Below, piece by piece: positions 55,601 to 63,460 of a stretch of DNA of 64,000 bases; positions within the stretch are counted from its first letter, which is position 1, and each line of letters begins with the position of its first letter. The translations under genes and the position numbers were made by a program. Under the pieces are notes generated by a model. That model searched no databases, was not told the DNA's origin, and saw nothing but the letters and a program-made list of their open reading frames with translations. This DNA is from Pseudobythopirellula maris (lineage in GTDB: Bacteria; Planctomycetota; Planctomycetia; Pirellulales; Lacipirellulaceae), in contig NZ_SJPQ01000006.1 in the NCBI RefSeq assembly GCF_007859945.1, forward strand, positions 1 to 64,000. The letters run 5' to 3'.

Positions 55601-55769
55601 CGGGCCGCTGGGGATACCACTCGGTTCGGAGGCAGAGCAGCGGCCCGATCGGCTCGCGGGGCGCCGCCGGGCTCGAGATCGCCACCGTGGCCGACGGGGC
55701 GCCGCAACCGATCGGAGCGATAAGGGCAGCTGACAGGAGAATCAAGAGCGTGATTCCACGTCGATTCAT
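52695..55769 (-). CDS. Large TPR-like lipoprotein of unknown function
   Basis: The 1024-residue product begins MNRRGITLLILLSAALIAPIGC, a lipoprotein signal with Cys22. A region at about 30-190 contains a possible beta domain. The C-terminal half (about 640-960) has degenerate tetratricopeptide repeats, for example AAAHYRIEDYQNAARCYRRSL and LRMALCHWFDGDHEAALRVI. The tail is acidic and Glu/Ala-rich. It probably sits on the periplasmic side of a membrane and binds proteins. No partner is encoded nearby; it is divergent from tRNA-Thr. Confidence 0.75.
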   Translation of the reverse strand: MNRRGITLLILLSAALIAPIGCGAPSATVAISSPAAPREPIGPLLCLRTEWYPQRPEGDGGVEHATLREIFRQGVLIAARDELGLVTRDQTLGEPFPTTTDTPDAPEAGEPNTNSKAPPALDLTVRIDQSGNWEARLTGAGWTAAKPVWSRSGSLDPDPQTLYAQAAEQVSEAVAEISEALREAGASASPPPAAVAIVSLDEAEAWLEKMDFVSQFAAVRTAHRALGAEGASPEWLGVLARGYAHLAMLTEHTWSSQPDAFAARSLLYAERAMLKSGEADKASWLRAYAQAVVGLHGAALDEAERLLASETPAPPWAGLVVPFCRFDHDSLERVIESHPELTETAALLQWQLYRSYFHGRWIYEKGLEAAQTCPEAYGVYSVMANWSALKIKRVGAWTGAEAFASSLPARVAKLDGLPDSVKTLVAEQPGWIAEMLSGLPAGDSSGRPMNVSRALRSAAAESLAEECSWAILAELIAEEQFVEAADALRVSTDATEHSNAGLVARLRPLVEGHRYAPFIESYAAPRTNPAAAKAEIAKLTVVDPRATMRGMLSKGWQAKLSGERWGSQLGCFLMEQRPFRQPTLIDLFNRVAMKWTNTVTHEQRTALENELAAVSPESPNATRARWNNRENLTSEQIAEWESQLTADPIGWMQAAAAHYRIEDYQNAARCYRRSLDISPCHDATTWLANCYWELGKTELWEPTLMEYLEVEDLGLAHAGIHRKIAEEHIRNRRWTKAEPHAVEAADTYSGWGLKLAAQVYEGMQDPEKAGHYYAEGARSYPSSMGTHWYFWTVRTGQGDAEAARAAAEQSLAVAEHSSYYDPQLRMALCHWFDGDHEAALRVIDQRLQPHRDSKDPWARQYNSLLTAIIAGECGDAERQKSAIESIRQTAQHDDIKQWPDWIVVYEALAEALEGKELSDATLQTYGKALRETSDRYRCDYNCFLGAALEQQGKPDLADEYLGIAAFFPPFDLYTSTLAGRSLVRRHGADRGGTPQVYAQQEEAARAEAESADASEETASATEPE

Positions 55770-56078
55770 AGCGAATCTCTTGGTAAAAATTGGCGAAGAT
55801 GAGCACCGATAAAGTGCTAGTAAGCCAGTCTACGGCGCCACATCTGCGGTTTCGACAACCTTCCCGACAAGGCTTGTCCCGTCCTGAGGCGATCGCCGCC
55901 CGGGGCGGGAAGCACTGCCCGCAGCCCTTGGCCGCCGCCCGGCAGAATGCTAGGATATCGCGATTGTCGCCCGACTACCGGGAGGTCTAGACCACCCGAA
56001 GGGAACGTCATGGGAGCCCTCCCCCCTGCGGAGGGCCTCGCCGCGATGGCGTCCTCGGCAGTCTTGGCGACACCGTCC
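55770..56078. other. Divergent region upstream of tRNA-Thr with a possible promoter
   Basis: A TTGGCC (55928-55933) and TAGGAT (55951-55956) pair with 17-nt spacing reads toward the tRNA, about 120 nt before it. A GCCCTCC/GGAGGGC hairpin lies near 56014-56034. No coding frame is convincing. Confidence 0.4.
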
Positions 56079-56152
56079 GCCAGCGTAGCTTCAATTGGCA
56101 GAGCACAGCATTCGTAATGCTGGGGTTGTGGGTTCGAATCCCACCGCTGGCT
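56079..56152 (+). tRNA. tRNA-Thr (anticodon CGT)
   Basis: A full cloverleaf can be drawn. The acceptor stem is GCCAGCG/CGCTGGC with discriminator T at 56152. The D arm is GCTT/GAGC. The anticodon stem CAGCA/TGCTG encloses the loop TTCGTAA with anticodon CGT at 56113-56115. The T arm is GTGGG-TTCGAAT-CCCAC. CCA is not encoded. It reads ACG codons, frequent in such a G+C-rich genome. Confidence 0.97.
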
Positions 56153-56193
56153 CTTTGGTGAGAGTCGAGAGGTTGGAGTTCAGAAGCTTAGAT

Positions 56194-56226
56194 AAAGCCG
56201 CCGACGCCTCGTGCGTCGGCTTTGTT
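56194..56226 (+). terminator. Terminator of tRNA-Thr
   Basis: AAAG plus CCGACGC pairs with GCGTCGG plus CTTT, with a 3-nt bulge and 5-nt loop, and is followed by GTTT. It lies 42 nt after the tRNA. Confidence 0.65.
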
Positions 56227-56296
56227 TAGTGCTTTTGCGTCCGATCTTAGGCCACCTCCCCGGTCCCCCAATCCTGACCCCAGACCCCTCTCCTGC

Positions 56297-57640
56297 ATGT
56301 CGACCCTAGCCACCACGCCGACGGCGACCGAATTCGATGTCAAGCAGCTGATCGTGTCGACCGCGGCCTTCGGGCCACGCGAGATCGACGAGATCACCGC
56401 GGCGATCGCCGCCAACTACTCGAAGTATCGTGAATTGCGCGAGGCGATCGAGGAATTGGAGCTGCAGGAGAGCCGCACGCCGGCCACCTCCGCCAAGCTG
56501 GGCGTGTGCCTCCATCTGGTGGGCCGCTACAGCGAGGCGATCGAGGTGCTCTCGCACGCCGACGGCGGGGCGCTGACCCACTTTTACCTGGGCCGTGCGA
56601 ATTTGTCGCTCGACAAGTACGAGGAGGCGCTCACCGCCTACGAGTCGGCCGAACGGGCCGGCTACGACAAGGGCATTGTCGCCTTGGCCAAGGCCGAAGC
56701 CAAACGCTACATGGGCGACGCCGAGGGCTCGCTGGCGATCCTCGACAACCTGTCGGGCGCGGTCGAGCAGACGGCCGACTACCTTTACCAGCGTTCCGCC
56801 ACGGTGCAGGCGATGGGGGGCAACCAGTCGGAGGTCGTCGCCCTCTTGGAGCGCGCCGTCGGAGCCGACGACAAGCACTCCGGCGCCTTGTTCGGCCTCG
56901 CGCTGCAGAACGATCGCAGCGGCAACGACAGCTACGCCCGCGAGCTGTACGAGCAAGCGGCCCAGCAGTTCCCCACACACATCGGCACCTTGCTGAACCT
57001 CGGCGTGCTGTACGAGGACATGGAGCAGTACGAGCGCGCCAAGGGCTGCTACCAGCGGATCCTCGACGCCCACCCCTCGCACTGGCGAGCGCGGCTCTAC
57101 TTTAAGGACGCCGACGCCAGCCGCGACATGTTCTACGACGAGGAGGCCCGCCGCCAGCAGGACCGCCTCAGCCAGGTGCTCAGCATCCCGGTGACCGACT
57201 TCGAGCTCAGCGTCCGCAGCCGCAACTGCCTGCAGAAGATGGGCGTCATGACCCTCGGCGATCTCACCGAGACGACCGAGCAAGAGCTGCTGGCGAGCAA
57301 GAACTTCGGCGAGACCTCGCTGGTCGAGATCCGCGAGATGCTGCACTCCAAGGGCCTCGACCTGGGGCAGTTCGCCAACCAGCGCCGCGAGGAAGAGCCC
57401 GCCTACGACCCGGACAGCATGTCGCCGGACGAGCGGGCGTTGTTGGACCGACCGATCTCGGACCTCAGCCTCTCGGTGCGGGCCCGCAAGTGCATGGTGC
57501 GGCTCGGCCTCACCACGGTGGGCGAGCTCGTCCGCCGCACGGGCGACGACCTGCTGGAGTGCAAGAACTTCGGCGTCACGAGCCTCAACGAAGTCCGCGA
57601 GAAGCTCACCGCCAACGGCCTGAAGCTGCGTGGCGACTGA
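56297..57640 (+). CDS. TPR protein with two RNA polymerase alpha-CTD-like domains
   Basis: ATG 56297 (MSTLATTPTATEFD) gives 447 cytoplasmic residues. The N-terminal 290 contain TPR-type helices (LGVCLHLVGRYSEAIEVL, FYLGRANLSLDKYEEAL, LNLGVLYEDMEQYERAKGC). Two domains resembling the C-terminal domain of RNA polymerase alpha follow, at about 297-355 (VTDFELSVRSRNCLQKMG, SKNFGETSLVEIREML) and 384-445 (ISDLSLSVRARKCMVRLG, CKNFGVTSLNEVREKL). Alpha-CTDs bind UP elements and regulators. A protein joining two to a TPR scaffold is a planctomycete feature of unknown role, perhaps in transcription. Confidence 0.85.
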   Translation: MSTLATTPTATEFDVKQLIVSTAAFGPREIDEITAAIAANYSKYRELREAIEELELQESRTPATSAKLGVCLHLVGRYSEAIEVLSHADGGALTHFYLGRANLSLDKYEEALTAYESAERAGYDKGIVALAKAEAKRYMGDAEGSLAILDNLSGAVEQTADYLYQRSATVQAMGGNQSEVVALLERAVGADDKHSGALFGLALQNDRSGNDSYARELYEQAAQQFPTHIGTLLNLGVLYEDMEQYERAKGCYQRILDAHPSHWRARLYFKDADASRDMFYDEEARRQQDRLSQVLSIPVTDFELSVRSRNCLQKMGVMTLGDLTETTEQELLASKNFGETSLVEIREMLHSKGLDLGQFANQRREEEPAYDPDSMSPDERALLDRPISDLSLSVRARKCMVRLGLTTVGELVRRTGDDLLECKNFGVTSLNEVREKLTANGLKLRGD

Positions 57641-57668
57641 TTCCGGTGGCGGCATTGCGGTATTGAAC

Positions 57669-57768
57669 CTGTAGCGGCCGCCCTCTGTGGCGGCCCTGCC
57701 CTCGCGGGTCGGTTCCGAGCACGAGCCGTGCACCCGGGCCGGAACGCCACTGAGGGCGTTCCCTACAG
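57669..57768. repeat. Paired inverted REP hairpins with compensatory changes
   Basis: The left unit (57669-57693) is CTGTAG plus a GGCCGCC/GGCGGCC hairpin. The right unit (57740-57768, inverted) is CTGTAGG plus a GGAACGCC/GGCGTTCC hairpin. The stems differ in sequence but each pairs perfectly. The pair lies between the TPR-alphaCTD gene and tgt. Confidence 0.75.
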
Positions 57769-57811
57769 AGCCTTCCGTTGAGGCTACGATCACGGATTGA
57801 GTGAAGGCCGA

Positions 57812-58981
57812 ATGTTGCCAGCACAGAATCCGCAATCCGAAGCCGCCACTACGCGTTCCACTCCCGCGGTCCGCTACGAACCGCTGAACGGCGCCCCCGT
57901 CGCTGGCCCCCGCCTCGGCCGGCTGCACACGCCGCACGGCGTGGTCGACCTGCCGGCCTTCATGCCCGTGGGGACCCAAGGCGCCGTCAAAGGGGTCGAG
58001 GCCGAAAGGCTCGCGCAGACCGGGGCCCAGATGGTGCTGGGCAACACCTATCACTTGGCGATCCGCCCCGGTGAACGGGTCGTGGCCGAGCTGGGGGGCC
58101 TGCACCGGTTCGCCGCTTGGCCCGGGGCGATGCTCACCGACAGCGGCGGCTTCCAGGTCTTCAGCCTGGCCGACAAGATGAAGCTCGACGAGCGCGGCGC
58201 CCGCTTCCGCTCGCACGTGAACGGCGACTTGGTCGACCTCACGCCCGAGCGTTCGGTCGAGATCCAGCACGCGCTGGGCGCCGACGTGATGATGGCCCTC
58301 GACCACGTGGTCGCCCTCCCCTGCCCGCGCGAGACGGTCGTCGAGGCGATGCGCCGCAGCATCCGCTGGGCCGAGCGTTGCCGTGAGCACGCAGATAAAA
58401 TAGGGGCCAGCGCCACGCAGTCGCTCTTTGGCATCGTTCAAGGCGGCCTCGACGCCGAGCTGCGGGTCGAGTGCGCCGAGGAGCTCGTAAAAATCGGGTT
58501 TGCCGGCTACGCGATCGGGGGCCTGAGCGTCGGCGAACCGCCCGAGGAGATGTACCGCACGATCGAGGCTACCACCCCCTCGCTGCCCGCCGAGCGCCCG
58601 CGCTACCTGATGGGAGTCGGCGCCCCGACCGACTTGCTGGAGGCGGTCGACCGTGGCGTCGACATGTTCGACTGCGTGATGCCCACCCGCAACGGCCGCA
58701 ACGGGCTCGCCTTTGTCCCCGAGGGGACCCTGCGGCTGAAAAACAGCCGGTTCCAGACCGACGACACGCCTCTCGAGCAAGGGTGCCCCTGCCCCGCCTG
58801 CAGGCAGTACTCCCGCGGCTGCCTGAGGCATCTGCTGGCGGCTGGCGAGATGCTGGGGCCGATGATGGTCACGATCCACAATCTCACCTACTACCAGCGT
58901 CTGATGGCGGACATCCGTTTGGCGATCGCCGAGGGGCGTTTCGCCGAGCTGAAAGCCGCGCGACTGGCCGCCTGGCGGTGA
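57812..58981 (+). CDS. tgt: Queuine tRNA-ribosyltransferase (tRNA-guanine transglycosylase)
   Basis: Tgt exchanges the wobble guanine of GUN-anticodon tRNAs (Tyr, His, Asn, Asp) for preQ1. ATG 57812 gives 389 residues. Key motifs are [12 protein letters not shown], the nucleophile Asp region [17 protein letters not shown], and the zinc site CPCPAC with Cys and His farther on (GCLRHLL, TIHN). No queuosine pathway genes are adjacent, but tgt-yajC-secDF is a conserved order. A TTG start at 57797 in frame is less likely. Confidence 0.96.
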   Translation: MLPAQNPQSEAATTRSTPAVRYEPLNGAPVAGPRLGRLHTPHGVVDLPAFMPVGTQGAVKGVEAERLAQTGAQMVLGNTYHLAIRPGERVVAELGGLHRFAAWPGAMLTDSGGFQVFSLADKMKLDERGARFRSHVNGDLVDLTPERSVEIQHALGADVMMALDHVVALPCPRETVVEAMRRSIRWAERCREHADKIGASATQSLFGIVQGGLDAELRVECAEELVKIGFAGYAIGGLSVGEPPEEMYRTIEATTPSLPAERPRYLMGVGAPTDLLEAVDRGVDMFDCVMPTRNGRNGLAFVPEGTLRLKNSRFQTDDTPLEQGCPCPACRQYSRGCLRHLLAAGEMLGPMMVTIHNLTYYQRLMADIRLAIAEGRFAELKAARLAAWR

Positions 58982-59258
58982 GATCAAGCCGCCCGCTAGC
59001 GGCCCGGCGCTGCGACAGACGGCCGGCGGCTCGAAATCGGCGTTTACGAGGCCCGTTTGGCCCTGCCGCTTCCCCCTTCCCCCTTGCGCCGCATGGGTTT
59101 ATGATTCGTCCCTTTGGCGCAGCCTGCGGCTGATCGGTCTGATCCGCCGGCCCGCGAGCCGGGGGTCTTGGACCCCCCCCGCGAGCAACGCTTATAGACC
59201 CCCCAAGGGCGCTGGTCCCGGGCGCCACGCGGCCCCTCCACCGGTGTGAACCCCGCAC

Positions 59259-59663
59259 GTGAATCCTGCCGACGTGATCCTGCAACCGCTAACGACGATC
59301 CTGGCCACGGCAATCGACGCCGCCGGGCCGCTGCTGGCGCAAGCCGACGCCGGCGACGGTGGGCCCTTGGGCCAGATCCTGCGTCTGGCGCCGATCCCGC
59401 TGATCATCGTCCTGTTCTACGTGATGTTTATTCTGCCTCAGCAGAACAAGCAGAAGGCTTTCAACCAGCTGCTCGAGAACTTGAAAGAGAACGACCGCGT
59501 GGTGACCACCGGCGGCTTGCACGGGGTGGTGACCTCGGTGCAGCGCGACTCGGGCCGGCTGACCTTGCGGATCGACGAAGCCAACGGAACGAAGGTCCGC
59601 GTGAGCCTGTGGGCCATCGAAAGCGTTGAAGGGCCCGACGGCCCGGTCAGCGCGAAGAAGTAA
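59259..59663 (+). CDS. yajC: Preprotein translocase subunit YajC
   Basis: YajC is a small accessory of the SecDF complex. GTG 59259 gives 134 residues. An N-terminal region of about 40 residues, longer than in most YajC proteins, precedes the membrane helix (PIPLIIVLFYVMFILPQQNK, near 50-70). The cytoplasmic domain follows (LLENLKENDRVVTTGGLHG, near 75-90; VTSVQRDSGRLTLRI). It is followed by secDF after 123 nt and preceded by tgt, which confirms the assignment. Confidence 0.93.
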   Translation: MNPADVILQPLTTILATAIDAAGPLLAQADAGDGGPLGQILRLAPIPLIIVLFYVMFILPQQNKQKAFNQLLENLKENDRVVTTGGLHGVVTSVQRDSGRLTLRIDEANGTKVRVSLWAIESVEGPDGPVSAKK

Positions 59664-59786
59664 CCGGATCCTCACGAAAACTCACGATTCATCACAAGGG
59701 CGAGCCGCCCCTCCTGGAAACGCCCCCTCGCGGGCGTCACCGCCGCTCGGCCCCTTTTCCGCACGAAAGCGACACGAAGTCAGACG

Positions 59787-62700
59787 ATGAAAAGCTCGAC
59801 GTCAGCGGCTGGATTCTTGTGGGCGGCGCTCGCTATGGCGGCGCTCGGTACGATGGGCGCCCCCGTGGCGTACGCTCAGGACGCCGACGCGCCCGAGGCG
59901 ACCGTCACGGCTGCTGAGGAGGCCGCCGAGGATGGCGCCGCCTTGGAGCAAGAGGAGCCCGCCGCCGAAGAAGGAGCGGCCGCCGAGGACGCCACAGCCG
60001 ATGAGGCCGTGGCCGAAGACGCCGCGCCCGACGCCGCCGGCGACGGCCCCGAGCCGCCCGCCAGCGATGAGCCCGCTGCCGACGAAACCGCCGCTGAGGA
60101 GCCCGCGGCTGAAGATGCCGGCGCTGGCGAGCCCGCCAACGACGAAGCAGCCGATGAGGCGGCCGCCACCCAGGGCATCGACTTCCGTGCGATCGCGATC
60201 GCCATCGCGCTGATCGTCGCGCCAATCTACCTGGGCAACGCCATTGCGAAGGGCCTGCGGATGAAGGAGCACGGCTGGAAGATCGGCCTGGTGCTCTTCT
60301 CGATCGCGGCCGCCGCGCTCTGCGTGGCGATGGGCGAGTTCAAAGGCGGCCCCGACCTGGCGGGCGGCATCACGCTGATTTACGAGATGTCCGACCCCAC
60401 CGCCGTGGTCGACGGCGACGAGGAAGAGGAAGCCGACGCCAAGAACGGCCAACGCAAGGTCAGCGCCGACGAGATGATCTCTGCCCTGAAGCAGCGGATC
60501 GATCCGGCCGGCACCAAGGAAGTGACCATCCGCCAGTACGGCGACGCGATCGAGATCATCATCCCCAAGGCGGGGCCGGACGACCTGGAGTTCGTCAAAC
60601 GGCGGATCACCGACCTGGGCCAGCTCGAGTTCCGCATCACGGCCGACCCCACCTACTCGGACGACCAACCGATCATCAAGCAGGCCGAGCTAGCGGCGCC
60701 GAGCGAAAAGATCGTCAGGATCGGCGAGCGCGAGGTGGCCGAGTGGGTGCTGTACGACGTTGACAAGTTCGGCGAGTCGGGAGCGGGCTTGGTGACCCGC
60801 CAGGCGGGTGACCGGCTCGAGGCGCTCGTGCTGCGTGACCCGTTCAACGTGACCGGCGAGTACCTCGCCAGCACCGCCAAGAGCGTCGACGAGATCGGCG
60901 CCCCGACCGTGGCGTTCCGCCTCAACTCGAGCGGCGCCAGCCGCTTTGGCAAGCTCACCGGCGACAACCTGCCCAACCAAGCCACGGGCGCCAAGCGCAA
61001 GCTCGGCATCATGCTCGACAAGCGGCTGATCTCGGCCCCGCAGCTCAACGGCCGGATCAGCGAGAGCGGCCAGATCTCCGGCATCAACGACGAGCGTGAA
61101 GTCGATTACATCATAAGCATCCTCAACGCAGGCTCGCTGCCCGCGGCGCTCAACAAGACGCCGATCAGCGAGGAGACGGTGAGCCCGACGCTCGGCGCCA
61201 CAACGATCGAGATGGGCAAGCAGGCGATCGCCGTGTCGCTCGGCGCGGTGCTGCTGTTCATCCTGTTCTACTACCGCTTTGCGGGCATCGTGGCCTGCAT
61301 CGCGTTGGCGCTGACTCTGCTGATGGTGCTGGGCGTGATGGTGCTGATCCAGGCGGCGTTCACGCTGCCGGGCCTCGCCGGCCTGGTGCTCACGGTCGGC
61401 ATGAGCGTCGACGCGAACGTGCTGATCTTCGAGCGGATCCGCGAGGAGCTCGCCAAGGGCGCCGGCCTGCGGACCGCCATCCGCAACGGCTTCGGTCGCG
61501 CCACCACGACGATCGTCGACGCCAACATCACGACGCTCATCACCGGCATCGTGCTCTACTCGATCGGCACCGACCAGATCAAAGGCTTCGCGGTCACGCT
61601 GATCCTCGGCATCTTGATGAGTATGTACACCGCGATCTTCGTGTCGCGGCTCATCTTCGACATCGCCGAGCGGTGCGGCTGGATCAAGAACCTGTCGTTC
61701 GCCAGCATCGTCGGCAACCCGGGCATCGACTTCATCGGCAAGCGAGGCGTGGCGTTGGTCTTGTCGCTGGCTCTGATCTCGCTCGGCCTGGTGGGTGTCT
61801 TCAGCCGCGGCAGCGACCTGCTGGACATCGACTTCACCGGCGGTTCGAGTGTCACGATGGCCCTGAAGCCAGAGAACGCCGCGACGATCGCCGAGGTCCG
61901 CGAGACGCTCGAGCAGACCGAACTGGTCGAGAACAACCTGCTGATCGTCGAGCGTGGCGAGACCGGCACCCGGTTCACGGTGAACTCCAGCATCGAGGAT
62001 GTCGACGAGGCCGAGTCGATCCTCGACGAAGCGTTCCAAGGCAAGCTGCAAACGTACAGCGTCGAGATCGGCGAGTCGGAGCCGTTCACCGAAGAGGGCG
62101 GCTTCAGCGGCACACAAACCTCGCTCACCTTCAACGACGGCGAGGGTTTCAGCGACGACGACGGATTGTCCCACGACACGCTCGTTTCGCGGTTGCAGAA
62201 GATCCTCGCCGACCAGGGCCAGGGAGGCGTGTTGCCGTTGGCCATGAACCCGAACCTGACCCCCGGCAGCAGCCAACGGTTCAAGGAGTGGGACGTGCGT
62301 CTGGGCCTGCCGGCCGAGGCTTCGCGTGCGGTCTTCGATCAGCTCAAGGGCGACCTCGAGAGCCAGGCGGTCTTCCCGCTGGCGAACAAGATCGGCGGCA
62401 AGGTGGCCGGCAACATGCAGTTGCAAGCCATCTCGGCCATCTTGGTGAGCCTGCTCTGCATCGTGGCTTACCTCTGGTTCCGCTTCCAGAACGTCTACTA
62501 CGGCGTCGCGGCCGTGATCGCACTCGTCCACGACGTGCTCATCACGCTCGGCGCGCTCGCCGGGTCGGCCTGGCTGGTGAGCGGCATGCCGCCGCTCGCC
62601 ACGGCCCTGCAGCTCGACGCCTTCCAGATCAGCCTGCCGATCGTGGCCGCGTTTATCACGATCATCGGTTACTCGCTGAACGACACGATCGTGGTGTTCG

Positions 62701-62999
62701 ACCGCATCCGCGAGGTGAAGGGCAAGAGCCCCGAACTGTCGAACGACATCATCAACTCGAGCGTCAACCAGACCCTGGCCCGCACGTTGCTCACCTCGCT
62801 CACCACGTTGATCGTGGTGGCGATCCTTTACTTCGCCGGCGGCCCGGGCATCCACGCCTTCGCCTTCGCCCTGGTGATCGGCGTGCTGGTGGGCACCTAC
62901 AGCTCGATCTTCGTCGCCTCGCCGGCGTTGCTGTGGCTCACCGGCGGCAAGATCATCGAGCACACGGCCGAAGACCAACCGGTCGACAACGAGCCGTGA
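59787..62999 (+). CDS. secDF: SecD-SecF fusion protein with N-terminal acidic extension
   Basis: The product is 1070 residues in one chain. SecDF uses the proton gradient to pull exported proteins out of the SecYEG channel. A signal peptide (to about 30) is followed by about 95 residues almost entirely Ala, Glu, Asp, Pro, an unusual acidic low-complexity stretch. After two membrane helices comes SecD, whose conserved motif DANVLIFERIREELA lies near 550 and SVSPT-type region near 470. SecF begins near 650, with its NDTIVVFDRIREVKG near 968. Both halves keep the conserved Asp residues of the proton path. A terminator follows. Confidence 0.95.
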   Translation: MKSSTSAAGFLWAALAMAALGTMGAPVAYAQDADAPEATVTAAEEAAEDGAALEQEEPAAEEGAAAEDATADEAVAEDAAPDAAGDGPEPPASDEPAADETAAEEPAAEDAGAGEPANDEAADEAAATQGIDFRAIAIAIALIVAPIYLGNAIAKGLRMKEHGWKIGLVLFSIAAAALCVAMGEFKGGPDLAGGITLIYEMSDPTAVVDGDEEEEADAKNGQRKVSADEMISALKQRIDPAGTKEVTIRQYGDAIEIIIPKAGPDDLEFVKRRITDLGQLEFRITADPTYSDDQPIIKQAELAAPSEKIVRIGEREVAEWVLYDVDKFGESGAGLVTRQAGDRLEALVLRDPFNVTGEYLASTAKSVDEIGAPTVAFRLNSSGASRFGKLTGDNLPNQATGAKRKLGIMLDKRLISAPQLNGRISESGQISGINDEREVDYIISILNAGSLPAALNKTPISEETVSPTLGATTIEMGKQAIAVSLGAVLLFILFYYRFAGIVACIALALTLLMVLGVMVLIQAAFTLPGLAGLVLTVGMSVDANVLIFERIREELAKGAGLRTAIRNGFGRATTTIVDANITTLITGIVLYSIGTDQIKGFAVTLILGILMSMYTAIFVSRLIFDIAERCGWIKNLSFASIVGNPGIDFIGKRGVALVLSLALISLGLVGVFSRGSDLLDIDFTGGSSVTMALKPENAATIAEVRETLEQTELVENNLLIVERGETGTRFTVNSSIEDVDEAESILDEAFQGKLQTYSVEIGESEPFTEEGGFSGTQTSLTFNDGEGFSDDDGLSHDTLVSRLQKILADQGQGGVLPLAMNPNLTPGSSQRFKEWDVRLGLPAEASRAVFDQLKGDLESQAVFPLANKIGGKVAGNMQLQAISAILVSLLCIVAYLWFRFQNVYYGVAAVIALVHDVLITLGALAGSAWLVSGMPPLATALQLDAFQISLPIVAAFITIIGYSLNDTIVVFDRIREVKGKSPELSNDIINSSVNQTLARTLLTSLTTLIVVAILYFAGGPGIHAFAFALVIGVLVGTYSSIFVASPALLWLTGGKIIEHTAEDQPVDNEP

Positions 63000-63031
63000 T
63001 CGCGGACCACGCGACAACCTAGCTAGACCAC

Positions 63032-63064
63032 GAGCGGGGCCGCCCATGGCCCCGCTCTTTTTTT
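63032..63064 (+). terminator. Rho-independent terminator of secDF
   Basis: A perfect 10-bp stem (GAGCGGGGCC and GGCCCCGCTC) with a 6-nt loop is followed by seven T residues. It lies 32 nt after the secDF stop codon. Confidence 0.93.
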
Positions 63065-63460
63065 GCGCCGACCACGCGGGAAGTGGCTTGCTTCGACGAC
63101 TCGAGGCGGACCTTGCCGGTTGCGCAAGCCCCACAGCCTCTCCGCCGGGCCGGGCTGGCCGCTCTCGCTCGCCGCGGCGAACTCTTCATCGCGAGGACGC
63201 GTATCTCCTGCGGCGTCGTCAGGGTTTCTGTCGCCGGCGCCAGCAGAACGACGGCCGCGTGATTCTTCGCCGCGCGTGATGAAAGACGACGCCCGGCGGC
63301 CGGAGAACGCCGATCGTGTTCTGTATACGGAGAGACGCGAGCCCGATCAGGATCCGCCCGGGCCGCTTATTGTTCACGGACGAGCCACGACTTCCCAAGC
63401 CGAACGCGACGCCATCCCCACCACGGGGACGATCGCTCGGTGGCAGACTCGAGGTACGCC
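63065..63460. other. Intergenic region with no gene detected
   Basis: This 396-nt stretch separates the secDF terminator from the last gene. No convincing frame, repeat or promoter pair is seen; it should hold the promoter of the gene at 63461. Confidence 0.4.

Noticed and set aside
56306-58987. 893-codon frame on the minus strand opposite the TPR-alphaCTD and tgt genes
   Set aside because: It runs antisense through two well-identified genes and its product is low-complexity with no domain. Long antisense frames are expected at this G+C content.
60690-63134. 814-codon minus-strand frame opposite secDF
   Set aside because: It is a shadow of secDF; it crosses the strong terminator and has an Arg/His/Asp-rich non-protein-like composition.
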